The position numbers were made by a program, and so were the translations under genes. Source: an uncultured Lachnospiraceae bacterium (GTDB taxonomy: Bacteria > Bacillota > Clostridia > Lachnospirales > Lachnospiraceae). Taken from it: 64,000 nucleotides of DNA. Where the stretch lies: NCBI GenBank assembly GCA_910578085.1, contig CAJTPM010000004.1, positions 62,001 through 126,000 on the forward strand, written 5' to 3'. Under the pieces are notes generated by a model. It saw only the letters and a list, made by a program, of their open reading frames with translations, did no database searches and had not been told where the DNA came from. Of this stretch, positions 1 to 7,927 are shown in pieces (the stretch's first letter is position 1; each line of letters starts with the position of its first letter).

Positions 1-2
1 GG

Positions 3-731
3 GCAGATGCGCTGACGGATATTGACTTTATGGTGGAAAAAGGACAGACCGTGGGGATCATCGGCGGCACGGGTTCCGGCAAGACTTCCCTGGTTCACCT
101 GCTGCCCAGATTTTATGATGTGTCGGAAGGGGAAGTGCTGATAGACGGAGAGGATGTCAGAAAGTATCCGCTGGAGAGGCTGCGGGCGAAGATCGGTATC
201 GTGATGCAGAAGTCGGTGCTGTTTCACGGAACGGTGCGGGATAATCTGCGCTGGGGTATCGTGGAGGATACTGTAAGCGAAGATATGGCGGAGCAGACAG
301 ATCAGACGAAAGAGGACGCCCGGATGTGGGAGGCTCTTGAGATCGCCCAGGCGAAGGAATTTGTGGAGAAAAAAGAGGGGGGCCTTGATTTTGTCATCGA
401 ACAGGGCGGTAAAAATCTTTCCGGCGGGCAGAGACAGCGCATGACCATTGCCAGAGCGGTGGTGCGGAAACCGGAGATCCTGATTCTGGATGACAGCGCT
501 TCGGCGCTGGATTTTGCCACGGATGCGGCGCTGCGGAAGGCAATCAAAAATGCGTCGGAGGATATGACGGTCTTTATCGTTTCCCAGCGGGCGGCTTCCA
601 TCATGTACGCGGATAAGATTCTGGTGCTTGACGACGGAAAGATCGCGGGGCAGGGAACCCATGAGGAGCTGCTTGCCGGCTGTGAGGTGTATCAGGAGAT
701 TTATTATTCGCAGTTTGAAAAAGAAGGGTGA
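3..731 (+). CDS. ABC exporter subunit, C-terminal part (window-edge partial)
   Basis: The reading frame is open from the first codon in the window, so only the nucleotide-binding domain of a membrane-fused ABC exporter is visible. Seen: Walker A (GGTGSGKTS), signature LSGGQ, and Walker B LILDDS. The usual catalytic Glu after Walker B is Asp, and the switch His is replaced (VSQRA), so this is the degenerate half of a pair. The next gene starts 7 bases after the stop and has a canonical Walker B and H-loop. Together they look like a heterodimeric multidrug exporter of the BmrCD/LmrCD/TM287-288 type in the cytoplasmic membrane. The substrate cannot be read from the sequence. Confidence 0.9.
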   Translation, partial: ADALTDIDFMVEKGQTVGIIGGTGSGKTSLVHLLPRFYDVSEGEVLIDGEDVRKYPLERLRAKIGIVMQKSVLFHGTVRDNLRWGIVEDTVSEDMAEQTDQTKEDARMWEALEIAQAKEFVEKKEGGLDFVIEQGGKNLSGGQRQRMTIARAVVRKPEILILDDSASALDFATDAALRKAIKNASEDMTVFIVSQRAASIMYADKILVLDDGKIAGQGTHEELLAGCEVYQEIYYSQFEKEG

Positions 732-738
732 TATAGAT

Positions 739-2535
739 ATGAAAGAAGGGAAGAAGGGCACGCTGAGTAAGGTGCTGCATTATATCAGCAGCTATAAATG
801 GATGATCGCGATTTCTATATTACTGGCGGCGGTGACGGTGGCGCTGACACTTTATTTTCCGATCCTGTGCGGCAGGGCTATCGATTGTATTATCGGGCCA
901 GGCCAGGTGGATTTTACGGGGTGGATGGTGAATGAGGGACTGTATTCGCTGGCAAAGAGGATGGTGATCGTGATTTTTCTGACGGCGGTGGCGCAGTGGC
1001 TGATGAATGTGTGCAATAATCAGATCACCTATCAGGTCATTCGGGACGTACGGGAGGAGGCCTTTGAAAAGATTCAGATTTTGCCGCTTAAATATATTGA
1101 CGGGCATTCCTATGGAGATATCGTGAGCCGGATCATTGCCGATGTGGATCAGTTTGCGGATGGACTGTTAATGGGCTTTACCCAGCTGTTTACCGGGGTG
1201 ATCACGATCATCGGGACATTGGGCTTTATGCTTTCCATCAATGTGGGGATCACACTGTTGGTGGTGATTATGACACCATTGTCATTATTTGTGGCGAAGT
1301 TTATTGCCACGAGAACCCACGACATGTTCCTGTTACAGTCGAAGACCAGAGGGGAACAAACAGCGCTTATCGATGAGATGATCGGGAATCAGAAGGTGGT
1401 GCAGGGTTACGGGCAGGAGGGCAAAGTGCTGGAGCGGTTTGACGAGATCAACGGCAGACTTGAAAACTGCTCTCTGCGGGCCATCTTTTTTTCGTCCCTG
1501 ACCAATCCCTGTACACGGTTTGTGAATAATATGGTGTATGCGGGGGTGGCGATCCTTGGCGCCTGTCTTGCCATCGGCGGGGGTGCTCACGGTGGTTTTC
1601 TGGCTTTTCTGGGCGGTGCAGTGACGGTGGGAGAACTGTCCTGTCTGCTCAGCTATGCGAACCAGTATACGAAACCCTTTAATGAGATTTCGGGCGTGAT
1701 CACGGAGCTGCAGAATGCCCTTGCCTGCGCGTCGAGGATATTTGAACTGATCGAGGAGGAGCCCCAGAGCCCGGATCCCGAACAGCCGGCAGTGGTGGAG
1801 CATTTCGACGGCAGCGTGACGCTTAAGCATGTGTATTTCTCCTATGTGCCAAAGCAGCATCTGATCGAGGACTTTAATTTACAGGTGAAAAAGGGCGAGC
1901 GGGTGGCCATCGTAGGGCCTACGGGCTGCGGCAAAACGACGTTAATCAATCTGCTCATGCGTTTCTATGATGTGAACAGCGGAAAGATCTGCGTCTCGGG
2001 AACGGATATCATGGAGATGAGCCGGGCAGGTCTCCGGGACGGATACGGTATGGTATTGCAGGAGACCTGGCTAAAGACCGGGACCATAAGAGAGAATATT
2101 GCCATGGCGAGGGAGGACGCCACGGAGGAAGAAGTCATCGAGGCGGCAAAGGCGGCTCATGCCCACAGCTTTATCAAGCGTCTTCCGGAGGGCTATGACA
2201 CGATCGTCAGTGAGGATGGAGATTCCCTGTCCCAGGGACAAAAACAGCTGTTATGTATTGCCAGAGTGATGCTTTCGCTGCCGCCGATGCTAATATTGGA
2301 TGAGGCGACGTCCTCGATCGATACGAGAACCGAGTTAAAGATCCAGAACGCTTTCGCAAAGATGATGCAGGGCAGGACCAGTTTTATTGTGGCCCATAGG
2401 CTTTCCACCATCAGGGAGGCGGATATCATCCTGGTGATGAAAGACGGCAATATCATCGAGCAGGGAAGTCATAAGGAACTGCTTGCGCAGGGCGGATTTT
2501 ATGCGAATCTGTATAACAGTCAGTTTGCCGGATAA
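739..2535 (+). CDS. ABC exporter subunit (TMD-NBD), catalytic half of heterodimer
   Basis: A 598-residue ABC half-transporter. The start ATG at 739 is chosen because AAGAAGGGTG lies just upstream; a longer in-frame start at 628 would lie deep inside the preceding gene. Residues 1 to about 310 hold hydrophobic membrane spans, followed by an ATPase domain with Walker A (GPTGCGKTT), a variant signature LSQGQ, Walker B LILDEAT and the H-loop VAHRLSTI. The variant signature here plus the Asp/Gln changes in the upstream partner leave one consensus and one degenerate ATP site, as in known heterodimeric exporters. It probably exports a lipophilic or toxic compound; the direction is inferred from the fused architecture. 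Confidence 0.93.
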   Translation: MKEGKKGTLSKVLHYISSYKWMIAISILLAAVTVALTLYFPILCGRAIDCIIGPGQVDFTGWMVNEGLYSLAKRMVIVIFLTAVAQWLMNVCNNQITYQVIRDVREEAFEKIQILPLKYIDGHSYGDIVSRIIADVDQFADGLLMGFTQLFTGVITIIGTLGFMLSINVGITLLVVIMTPLSLFVAKFIATRTHDMFLLQSKTRGEQTALIDEMIGNQKVVQGYGQEGKVLERFDEINGRLENCSLRAIFFSSLTNPCTRFVNNMVYAGVAILGACLAIGGGAHGGFLAFLGGAVTVGELSCLLSYANQYTKPFNEISGVITELQNALACASRIFELIEEEPQSPDPEQPAVVEHFDGSVTLKHVYFSYVPKQHLIEDFNLQVKKGERVAIVGPTGCGKTTLINLLMRFYDVNSGKICVSGTDIMEMSRAGLRDGYGMVLQETWLKTGTIRENIAMAREDATEEEVIEAAKAAHAHSFIKRLPEGYDTIVSEDGDSLSQGQKQLLCIARVMLSLPPMLILDEATSSIDTRTELKIQNAFAKMMQGRTSFIVAHRLSTIREADIILVMKDGNIIEQGSHKELLAQGGFYANLYNSQFAG

Positions 2536-2606
2536 GGTAACAGTTTAACTTGTGATGTTCCAGGGGTAATTGCGCACAGAGTAATTTTTCGAGTTGTGCA
2601 GACACC

Positions 2607-2635
2607 TGTACAAATGGAGGCGGGTTTGCTATAAT
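2607..2635 (+). promoter_or_regulatory. sigma-A-type promoter of the lipoprotein gene
   Basis: TGTACA (4 of 6 to TTGACA), a 17-base spacer and a perfect TATAAT ending 35 bases before the GTG start at 2671. It separates the lipoprotein gene from the ABC exporter operon. Confidence 0.6.
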
Positions 2636-2670
2636 GATACCATCCAATTTTTTTGAGGGAGGATTTTATT

Positions 2671-3723
2671 GTGAAAAAGAACAGTTTATCAAAGGCTATG
2701 GCAGTGCTTCTTGTGACGGCGCTTGTTTTGTCAGGGTGCGGCAGCAGTAAGGAGAAAGAGCCGCGGGAGGAAAATCGAAAGGGACTGGACAGAGAGGCGT
2801 TCACAGAGATGGCGGAATCGGAAAGTGCCCAGGAAGCCCAGGAGGCGGAGGATGAATTTACGCCGGAAGAGATGGATCTGATCAAATACAATTATTATGT
2901 GACGCTGAACAATGATATTATCGAGGTCATGGATTCCATCGGTTACTATTATGAAGTGGTGGACTATACGGAGGAATTTTCTCTGCTGCCGGATACCGGA
3001 CTCACCTACGGATATCGCGTTTACGGGAAAAATACGGATAATCTTGATGACTGTGTGATGTTAGCGGATATGGAGCCGGATTACGGGGAGTTAGATGCCA
3101 TGGTTAAGGAGATGGAAGAACCTCTGCGCGCTTTGATGGAGACTTTCTCGCAGATCAGCGGCAGCCATGATTATGCGGATAATCAGTATCAGAAGGCAAA
3201 GGAATATCATGCGGTCATTTATGCGAACGCAGATGCATTTGCGGCGGTGGGATACGATTTTGTGGATGCGATTGCCCAACTTGGAAATGAGCGGACGGCG
3301 AAGGAAGAGGAACGGCTCAAAGAAGAAGGGATGCTGATCAACTATAATGCCAGCCGGGCGATCTCCATCGGGAGAGCGGTTCTGGATGAGGCGTATAATC
3401 AGGGCGTAGGCGATGAGAATCTTACGGAGTTGGACCTCACGGAAATTCAGAAACTGCACGACGAACTGGTGCAGGTGGTGGCGGACTTTAATGCGGCTAC
3501 GGAGGATAACGATCAGCTGGTGAAGGAATCCTTATCCAATTCCAGACCTTTTGACGGGCTTTTGGACGGCCTGATCGACGCTCTTGAGTGGACCATGAAG
3601 CAGGTGGAGAGCGGTGAGCTTCCGGATATGAGCGGTTCCGGCGCACCCCTTGGATCTCTGGGACATTTTTCCTATGTGCTGGGACAGTGTATTGATCGTT
3701 ATAATTCGGTGTTTGTCGAATAA
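2671..3723 (+). CDS. putative lipoprotein, DUF3829/YiiG-like
   Basis: A 350-residue exported lipoprotein. The GTG start at 2671 follows GAGGGAGG; the upstream TTG at 2653 lies inside the leader and is less likely. The N-terminus (MKKNSLSKAMAVLLVTALV then LSGC) is a lipoprotein signal with a lipobox, predicting a lipid-anchored Cys near residue 22. An acidic linker follows, then a largely helical body rich in Glu, Asp and Ala. It resembles DUF3829 (YiiG-like) lipoproteins in length and helical pattern, but I recognise no active-site motif. It is monocistronic as far as can be seen. Function unknown; surface location is the secure part. Confidence 0.75.
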   Translation: MKKNSLSKAMAVLLVTALVLSGCGSSKEKEPREENRKGLDREAFTEMAESESAQEAQEAEDEFTPEEMDLIKYNYYVTLNNDIIEVMDSIGYYYEVVDYTEEFSLLPDTGLTYGYRVYGKNTDNLDDCVMLADMEPDYGELDAMVKEMEEPLRALMETFSQISGSHDYADNQYQKAKEYHAVIYANADAFAAVGYDFVDAIAQLGNERTAKEEERLKEEGMLINYNASRAISIGRAVLDEAYNQGVGDENLTELDLTEIQKLHDELVQVVADFNAATEDNDQLVKESLSNSRPFDGLLDGLIDALEWTMKQVESGELPDMSGSGAPLGSLGHFSYVLGQCIDRYNSVFVE

Positions 3724-3842
3724 AGATGGGAATGGGAAGTTTATAATAAGCTGAAAAGCTCTGCCATAAGGTGAGTTGTTCCGATAAATTTGGAGGCAGG
3801 AGAATGTAGGACAAAAAAGGATTTAAAAAAAGTGAAAAGGCC

Positions 3843-3870
3843 TAAAGTTTATTGGAGAAACTGCCGATAT
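3843..3870 (+). promoter_or_regulatory. candidate sigma-28 (SigD/FliA) promoter
   Basis: TAAA at 3843-3846, a 16-base spacer and GCCGATAT at 3863-3870. The flagellar sigma factor consensus is TAAA, about 15 bases, then GCCGATAA (GCCGATAT in Bacillus). It lies 117 bases before the ATG at 3988 with nothing coding between. No good sigma-A pair overlaps it. Confidence 0.55.
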
Positions 3871-3987
3871 AATGAATAACATAAACATGTGTTATCCATA
3901 AAACGGATTTTAATGGAGACAGTTTTCGATGGGAACAGGAAAAGGGTGTTTCATCGAAAATACAACAATTCACGGAGGAGGACAAAA

Positions 3988-4695
3988 ATGGGATTAGGAA
4001 TTGATGCTTATTCACAGTCTTACACAGGAGCAGTAGGAGGAGCAGCTTCCTACACAAATACAAAGGCAGCCACCGGCGAGACAAAGAGCGAGAAGGCAGC
4101 GGCTGAAAGCGGCGCTACGGTTGAATTTTCCGATGCGGGAAAGAAAGCCCTGGAAGAGAGCAGGGACACGACTGATAAGGTAGTAAAGACAGAGACGGCT
4201 GCATCTAAGATCTCCTCAGAAGTCGGCAAGATGAGCGAGAGCGAGAGGAGTAATCTGGTAGCGAAGCTGAAAGCTGATCAGGAAGCAAGACAGAATCAGC
4301 TGATGGACATGGTACATAAGCTGTTCAACAAGCAGGCGAATACATACGGCCAGAGCAATGATATGTGGAAATTCCTTGCAAGCGGCAACTTTACGGTTGA
4401 CGCAGCAACGAAATCGCAGGCTCAGGCGGATATCGCAGAGGACGGCTACTATGGCGTAAAGAAGACTTCCGAGAGAATGTTTGAATTTGCCATGGCGCTC
4501 ACTGGCGGCGATGTAGATAAGATGAAAGAAATGCAGTCCGCAGTGGAGAAGGGCTATAAACAGGCTGAAAAGACCTGGGGAGGCAATCTTCCCGATATCA
4601 GCAAACAGACACTGGATGCGACAAACCAGATGTTTGAGGATTACTACAAGGAGCAGGAAGCAGCTTCTCAGAAAGTGAATCCGATCGAAAATTAA
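3988..4695 (+). CDS. uncharacterised helical protein, DUF5610-like C-terminus
   Basis: A 235-residue protein without signal peptide or membrane span. ATG 3988 is chosen because GGAGGAGG sits just upstream. The first 50 residues are Gly/Ala/Ser/Thr-rich and look disordered (MGLGIDAYSQSYTG). Residues 50-150 are charged helices. The last 90 residues contain a segment around ERMFEFAMALTGGD and a WGGNLPDISKQT motif that I associate with DUF5610-type proteins of unknown function. A sigma-28-like promoter precedes it and a strong terminator follows, so it is a single-gene unit. The promoter suggests co-expression with motility genes, but no flagellar gene lies in the window. Function unknown. Confidence 0.8.
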   Translation: MGLGIDAYSQSYTGAVGGAASYTNTKAATGETKSEKAAAESGATVEFSDAGKKALEESRDTTDKVVKTETAASKISSEVGKMSESERSNLVAKLKADQEARQNQLMDMVHKLFNKQANTYGQSNDMWKFLASGNFTVDAATKSQAQADIAEDGYYGVKKTSERMFEFAMALTGGDVDKMKEMQSAVEKGYKQAEKTWGGNLPDISKQTLDATNQMFEDYYKEQEAASQKVNPIEN

Positions 4696-4724
4696 ACAGC
4701 GATACAGAATAAAAGCAAAAGACA

Positions 4725-4760
4725 GGGCATTCCGGAAAATCCCGGATGCCTTGTTTTTTG
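4725..4760 (+). terminator. rho-independent terminator
   Basis: A GGCATTCCGG/CCGGATGCC stem with a short A-rich loop followed by TTGTTTTTTG. It ends the 3988-4695 transcript. Confidence 0.85.
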
Positions 4761-4859
4761 CTGCAACGAAATATGGGATATCATTATCTAATATATGAAA
4801 ACAGACAGGTGCGCGTACAAAACAAGCTGTTGAAGTATATTTTACTTTGGAGGAAGGAA

Positions 4860-5447
4860 ATGAATACGTTAGTGAAAAAGGCACAGCGCGGGGATGCGGA
4901 GGCATTTATCTCCTTGATGGAGGAGTGCAGAATGTCTTTCAGACGGGTTGCGTTCGGCTATCTTGGGAATGATGAGGATGTTGCGGATGCCATACAGGAT
5001 ACGATACTGGATGCTTTTGAGCATATCGGTTCCCTGAAGAAGGCAGAATATTTCAGGACATGGGTGACGAAGATTCTGATCAATAACTGCACCAGAATCT
5101 GGCGGAAGAATAAAAAACACGTGGGGTTAGATGCCTGCGCGGAGAAAGCAGGAGCTGAAGCGGGAAACTCGGATGTGGAATTTAGACAGCTTCTTCTTGT
5201 GCTTCCGGAGGACAGCAGGACGATCTTTCAGCTGTATTTTGGGGAGGAGTTCACGACAAAGGAGATCGCGGAAATTCTGGGAATGAAGGAGAATACCGTG
5301 AAAAGCAGGATCCACCGTGGGAAGGAGCAGCTTCGGGAGAGCTTACAGGAGGAGAAGACGCCTGTACAGGAAGTCCGCAGAAGTGCTGCAGGGAGGCCTG
5401 TGAGAGTAGATTTTGCCGTCTGCCATAAGAGCAGATGGGCAGAGTAA
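4860..5447 (+). CDS. ECF-type RNA polymerase sigma factor
   Basis: A 195-residue sigma-70 family protein of the extracytoplasmic-function group. ATG 4860 follows GGAGGAAGG closely. Region 2 (about residues 8-75) contains the DAIQDTILDAFEH core-binding/-10 segment and YFRTWVTKILINNC. Region 4 (about 105-165) contains FGEEFTTKEIAEILG followed by KSRIHRGKEQL, the -35 recognition helix-turn-helix. No region 3 is present, as expected for ECF factors. The last 30 residues are a basic extension. The next gene, 22 bases downstream, encodes a single-span membrane protein that fits as its anti-sigma or sensor partner. The inducing signal is unknown. Confidence 0.93.
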   Translation: MNTLVKKAQRGDAEAFISLMEECRMSFRRVAFGYLGNDEDVADAIQDTILDAFEHIGSLKKAEYFRTWVTKILINNCTRIWRKNKKHVGLDACAEKAGAEAGNSDVEFRQLLLVLPEDSRTIFQLYFGEEFTTKEIAEILGMKENTVKSRIHRGKEQLRESLQEEKTPVQEVRRSAAGRPVRVDFAVCHKSRWAE

Positions 5448-5469
5448 AAGGGGACAGGAGGAGCAGGAT

Positions 5470-6852
5470 ATGCATAAATATTTTTCAGAGGATGAGTTGA
5501 GAGAGGTTCTGGGGGCGTACTTGGAGGATAACGACCGGATCGACAGGAGAATAGAGGAGACCTATGCGATGATAAGAAAGAGCGGAAAGAAATCGGAGCA
5601 AAAAAATGGGCGGCATAAAAGCCCATGGAGAGGAATCGGCATTACCTTCGGCAGTGTCGCCGCAGTTCTTGTCCTTACCTTTACTTTCTGTGCCATGAAT
5701 CCGGTGATGGCAAAGGAGATCCCGGTTCTGGGCGGCCTTTTTGCGAAGGTGGCGGATATCTTTTCCTTCGGACAGCTGCCGGAGGCGGAAACCACAGAAC
5801 TGTACACTGTAAAAGGCGAGGAGATTCCCGACGGCGGTGCGGGAGATACGGCACAAGGCGGCGGAGAGGAATTATATCGGAAGACCGATAAGGGCGTCAC
5901 CGTCACACTGACAGAAGAGTACGCTTCCAATCAGGCGGTTTTCGTGGGAATCCGCGTGGAGAACGAGGCGGGATTTCCAAAGATGATGACGATGGCGGAC
6001 GGTACACAGAATCTGCGCTTCAAAACCATGGAACACTATTCCTTCCGGACCAATGACAGCGAGGACTACCGCTATGCGGAGCGGGATGTGGAAGGAAAAT
6101 TTGAGGATACCAACACCTTTATCGGCATCATGCGCATCGACTATTCGGAGATCGATTCGGATGAGAGCAAATATCAGGCAGCCCTTAAAGAGATGGAGGC
6201 CCAGGGGAAGGAACTGCCGTTGACCGATGAGAATTATGCCGACTATATGGAAAAGTATGAGGTGCCGGAAACCTTTACGATGGACTGGGAGGTCACCCAG
6301 ATCGTCGGTTATCTGGCAGATCCCACAAAGCCGGAAGGCATGAAGAGCGGGGAAGAGTTAGAACAGATGACAGATGAGGAATGGCAGGCTTATATGGCAT
6401 CCCTGCCGGCGGAATGGGACGCTTTTCCCAACCGCTATGAAAACTGGTGGCAGGACGGTTCCTGGAAATTTGAGATGACGGTGACAAAAAAGGATGACAA
6501 TGCCCGGATCATCCCGGTACATGAGACGAATGCGGACGGCATCGGCCTGGAAAGCCTGGAACTGTCCTCGGTGGAGATGACCATGAATGTGATCGAGCCT
6601 GCGGGCACCATGGTCGTTGCAGTGGCTCTGGATGCAGACGGGAATAAGCTGGAATCGGGTTCGGCCAATCTCGATGAGCTGGCTGTGGAAGGGCATGACA
6701 TCTCCAAAGTGTATATTTATCTCTGCGACTATGACGAGTACATGGACGAGATCAAGGGGTACGGCGTACCTGGTAATCAGATGGACAGAAGTTTTAAGGA
6801 GGTGCTGGAGGAAAGAGCGCTGTTTCAAACGGTGGTGGATACGGCGAAATGA
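5470..6852 (+). CDS. DUF4179-type membrane protein, probable anti-sigma partner
   Basis: A 460-residue bitopic membrane protein. ATG 5470 follows GGAGCAGG at suitable distance. About 55 cytoplasmic residues start with DELREVLGAYLEDNDRIDRRIEETY, then one span (about 57-80) and a MAKEIPVLGGLFAKVADIF segment typical of DUF4179 proteins. The remaining roughly 370 residues are extracellular, acidic and rich in aromatic residues. DUF4179 proteins usually follow ECF sigma genes in clostridia, as here, and are thought to hold or sense for the sigma factor. The short N-terminus lacks a visible zinc-binding HxxxCxxC motif, so the anti-sigma mechanism, if any, is not the ZAS type. Confidence 0.85.
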   Translation: MHKYFSEDELREVLGAYLEDNDRIDRRIEETYAMIRKSGKKSEQKNGRHKSPWRGIGITFGSVAAVLVLTFTFCAMNPVMAKEIPVLGGLFAKVADIFSFGQLPEAETTELYTVKGEEIPDGGAGDTAQGGGEELYRKTDKGVTVTLTEEYASNQAVFVGIRVENEAGFPKMMTMADGTQNLRFKTMEHYSFRTNDSEDYRYAERDVEGKFEDTNTFIGIMRIDYSEIDSDESKYQAALKEMEAQGKELPLTDENYADYMEKYEVPETFTMDWEVTQIVGYLADPTKPEGMKSGEELEQMTDEEWQAYMASLPAEWDAFPNRYENWWQDGSWKFEMTVTKKDDNARIIPVHETNADGIGLESLELSSVEMTMNVIEPAGTMVVAVALDADGNKLESGSANLDELAVEGHDISKVYIYLCDYDEYMDEIKGYGVPGNQMDRSFKEVLEERALFQTVVDTAK

Positions 6853-6873
6853 CAGAAAAATAAAAAAATTGTA

Positions 6874-6902
6874 TTGCTGTTGTGTGGACGAATGGGTATA
6901 AT
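6874..6902 (+). promoter_or_regulatory. sigma-A-type promoter before relB-like gene
   Basis: TTGCTG (3 of 6), a 17-base spacer and a perfect TATAAT, 48 bases before the ATG at 6951. It lies in the AT-rich gap after the DUF4179 gene. Confidence 0.5.
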
Positions 6903-6950
6903 ATAGATGTAAGCTAATGACAGGAAACATTTTTGGAAGGAGTAATTACT

Positions 6951-7259
6951 ATGGCAGCTAAATCGGCAAACCTATATGCCAGAATCGAACCGGAGGTAAA
7001 AGAGCAGGCGGAAGGTATCCTTTCCACACTCGGCATTTCCGCATCCAACGCGATCAATATGTTTTATAAGCAGATCATTCTTCAGAGAGGGCTTCCGTTT
7101 GAAGTGAAGATTCCTCCGGCAGCACCGATTGACATAAGCGCTTTGTCAGAGGAACAGCTGAATGCAGAGCTGGAGAAAGGGTACGCGGATATGATGGCAG
7201 GGCGCACGAAGCCGGCCAGCAAGGCTTTTGCCGATATCCGCAGGGATTATCAAGATTAA
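6951..7259 (+). CDS. RelB/DinJ-family antitoxin (orphan)
   Basis: A 102-residue protein with the ribbon-helix-helix N-terminus of RelB/DinJ antitoxins: a beta strand in SANLYARIEPEVKEQAEGIL, then the helix LGISASNAINMFYKQIILQRGLPF. ATG 6951 follows TTGGAAGGAG. The C-terminal half is acidic then basic (ISALSEEQLNAELEKGYADMMAGRTKP), the flexible part that normally wraps the toxin. DinJ-type antitoxins bind their own operator and neutralise a YafQ/RelE RNase. No toxin gene follows: the next 180 bases hold only a hairpin and a promoter. It may be an orphan, act on a toxin elsewhere, or be a remnant of a lost pair. Confidence 0.85.
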   Translation: MAAKSANLYARIEPEVKEQAEGILSTLGISASNAINMFYKQIILQRGLPFEVKIPPAAPIDISALSEEQLNAELEKGYADMMAGRTKPASKAFADIRRDYQD

Positions 7260-7285
7260 AATAGAATTTTCAATCTTGAGTTTGT

Positions 7286-7321
7286 GTCTCAAATGAACAT
7301 GCTTGCATGTTCGCTTGAGAC
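7286..7321. repeat. long intergenic hairpin with CATGCTTGCATG core
   Basis: Arms GTCTCAA (7286-7292) and TTGAGAC (7315-7321) enclose a second perfect pair, GAACATGC (7295-7302) and GCATGTTC (7305-7312), with a TT loop. There is no T-tract, so it is not a standard terminator. The inner 12-base core is shared with the hairpin at 37465-37525. Confidence 0.7.
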
Positions 7322-7348
7322 ATCAGGAGACAAATTATGGTTTATAAG

Positions 7349-7378
7349 TTTACAGAATTAGGCAAAATCATATATAAT
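7349..7378 (+). promoter_or_regulatory. promoter of the three-gene small operon
   Basis: TTTACA (5 of 6), an 18-base spacer and TATAAT, 61 bases upstream of the first small gene at 7440. It marks the start of the AT-rich accessory stretch. Confidence 0.6.
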
Positions 7379-7439
7379 TATAGTAAAAGATATCTGATTT
7401 GGCTAAAGGAATAAATTAAAACAAAAGAAAGGGCATAAA

Positions 7440-7712
7440 ATGTCTGATGAAGCAGTATTAAGCAGTGAAAACGAATATACAATTTTTAGATATGACAGGT
7501 ATATCATAAGATTTCGAGCACCTTATTCGTTGGAACGGTATACGCAAGTGAAAAAATGGGATAATGGTTACTTGGTAGTTATGGCAAAGTATTCTCATAA
7601 TCAAAGGGATGAAGAAGAATATATTGATCTTATTCCAATCTTAGAAGATTTGTATTATGATGCACATAAATTTTTGGAGCCAATAAAGAAAGTGAGGATT
7701 CAATATGATTGA
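7440..7712 (+). CDS. small hypothetical protein, first gene of a DUF4160-type operon
   Basis: A 90-residue acidic protein rich in Tyr, Asp and Glu, beginning MSDEAVLSSENEYTIFRYDR. ATG 7440 has AGAAAGGGC just upstream. No membrane span or signal is visible. The hydrophobic/charged alternation suggests a small alpha/beta fold, and YIDLIPILEDLYYD could be an interaction helix. Its end overlaps the next start by 8 bases, so the genes are translationally coupled. I do not recognise the family with certainty. DUF4160 genes are usually paired with a small partner gene in toxin-antitoxin-like units, so a partner role is plausible but unproven. Confidence 0.7.
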   Translation: MSDEAVLSSENEYTIFRYDRYIIRFRAPYSLERYTQVKKWDNGYLVVMAKYSHNQRDEEEYIDLIPILEDLYYDAHKFLEPIKKVRIQYD

Positions 7713-7926
7713 TTATAAAGAGGTTGCCGATGCAGCAAATATGATAATTAATGGCTATGCTTTTACGAAAGATGATGAAAATATAAAAGTTTTAAATTTG
7801 AACAATCCGGAAATGGCGACAGTATTGGATAGTGCTGGTGGGGTTTTGGAGACAACGATGTGCGATATAGAAATTCAAATTGTAAAAGAGTATCTGGCTA
7901 ATAATATTGAATTTATGGAGGACTAA
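7705..7926 (+). CDS. small hypothetical protein, second gene of the operon
   Basis: A 73-residue acidic protein (MIDYKEVADAANMIINGYAF) without signal peptide or membrane span. Its ATG lies inside the last codons of the previous gene, and its stop is one base before the next ATG, so the three genes form one tightly packed unit. The centre reads like a beta hairpin (IKVLNLNNPEMATVLDSAG) and the end like an amphipathic helix (CDIEIQIVKEYLANNIEFM). The family is not recognised. Length and acidity would fit an antitoxin-like partner of the downstream DUF4160-type protein, which is inference from context only. Confidence 0.7.
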   Translation: MIDYKEVADAANMIINGYAFTKDDENIKVLNLNNPEMATVLDSAGGVLETTMCDIEIQIVKEYLANNIEFMED

Positions 7927-7927
7927 T

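Noticed and set aside
7337..7414. A 25-codon frame with AGGAGA upstream between the RelB gene and the small operon
   Set aside because: It overlaps the TTTACA/TATAAT promoter of the next operon, shows no toxin-like pattern and is too short to call.
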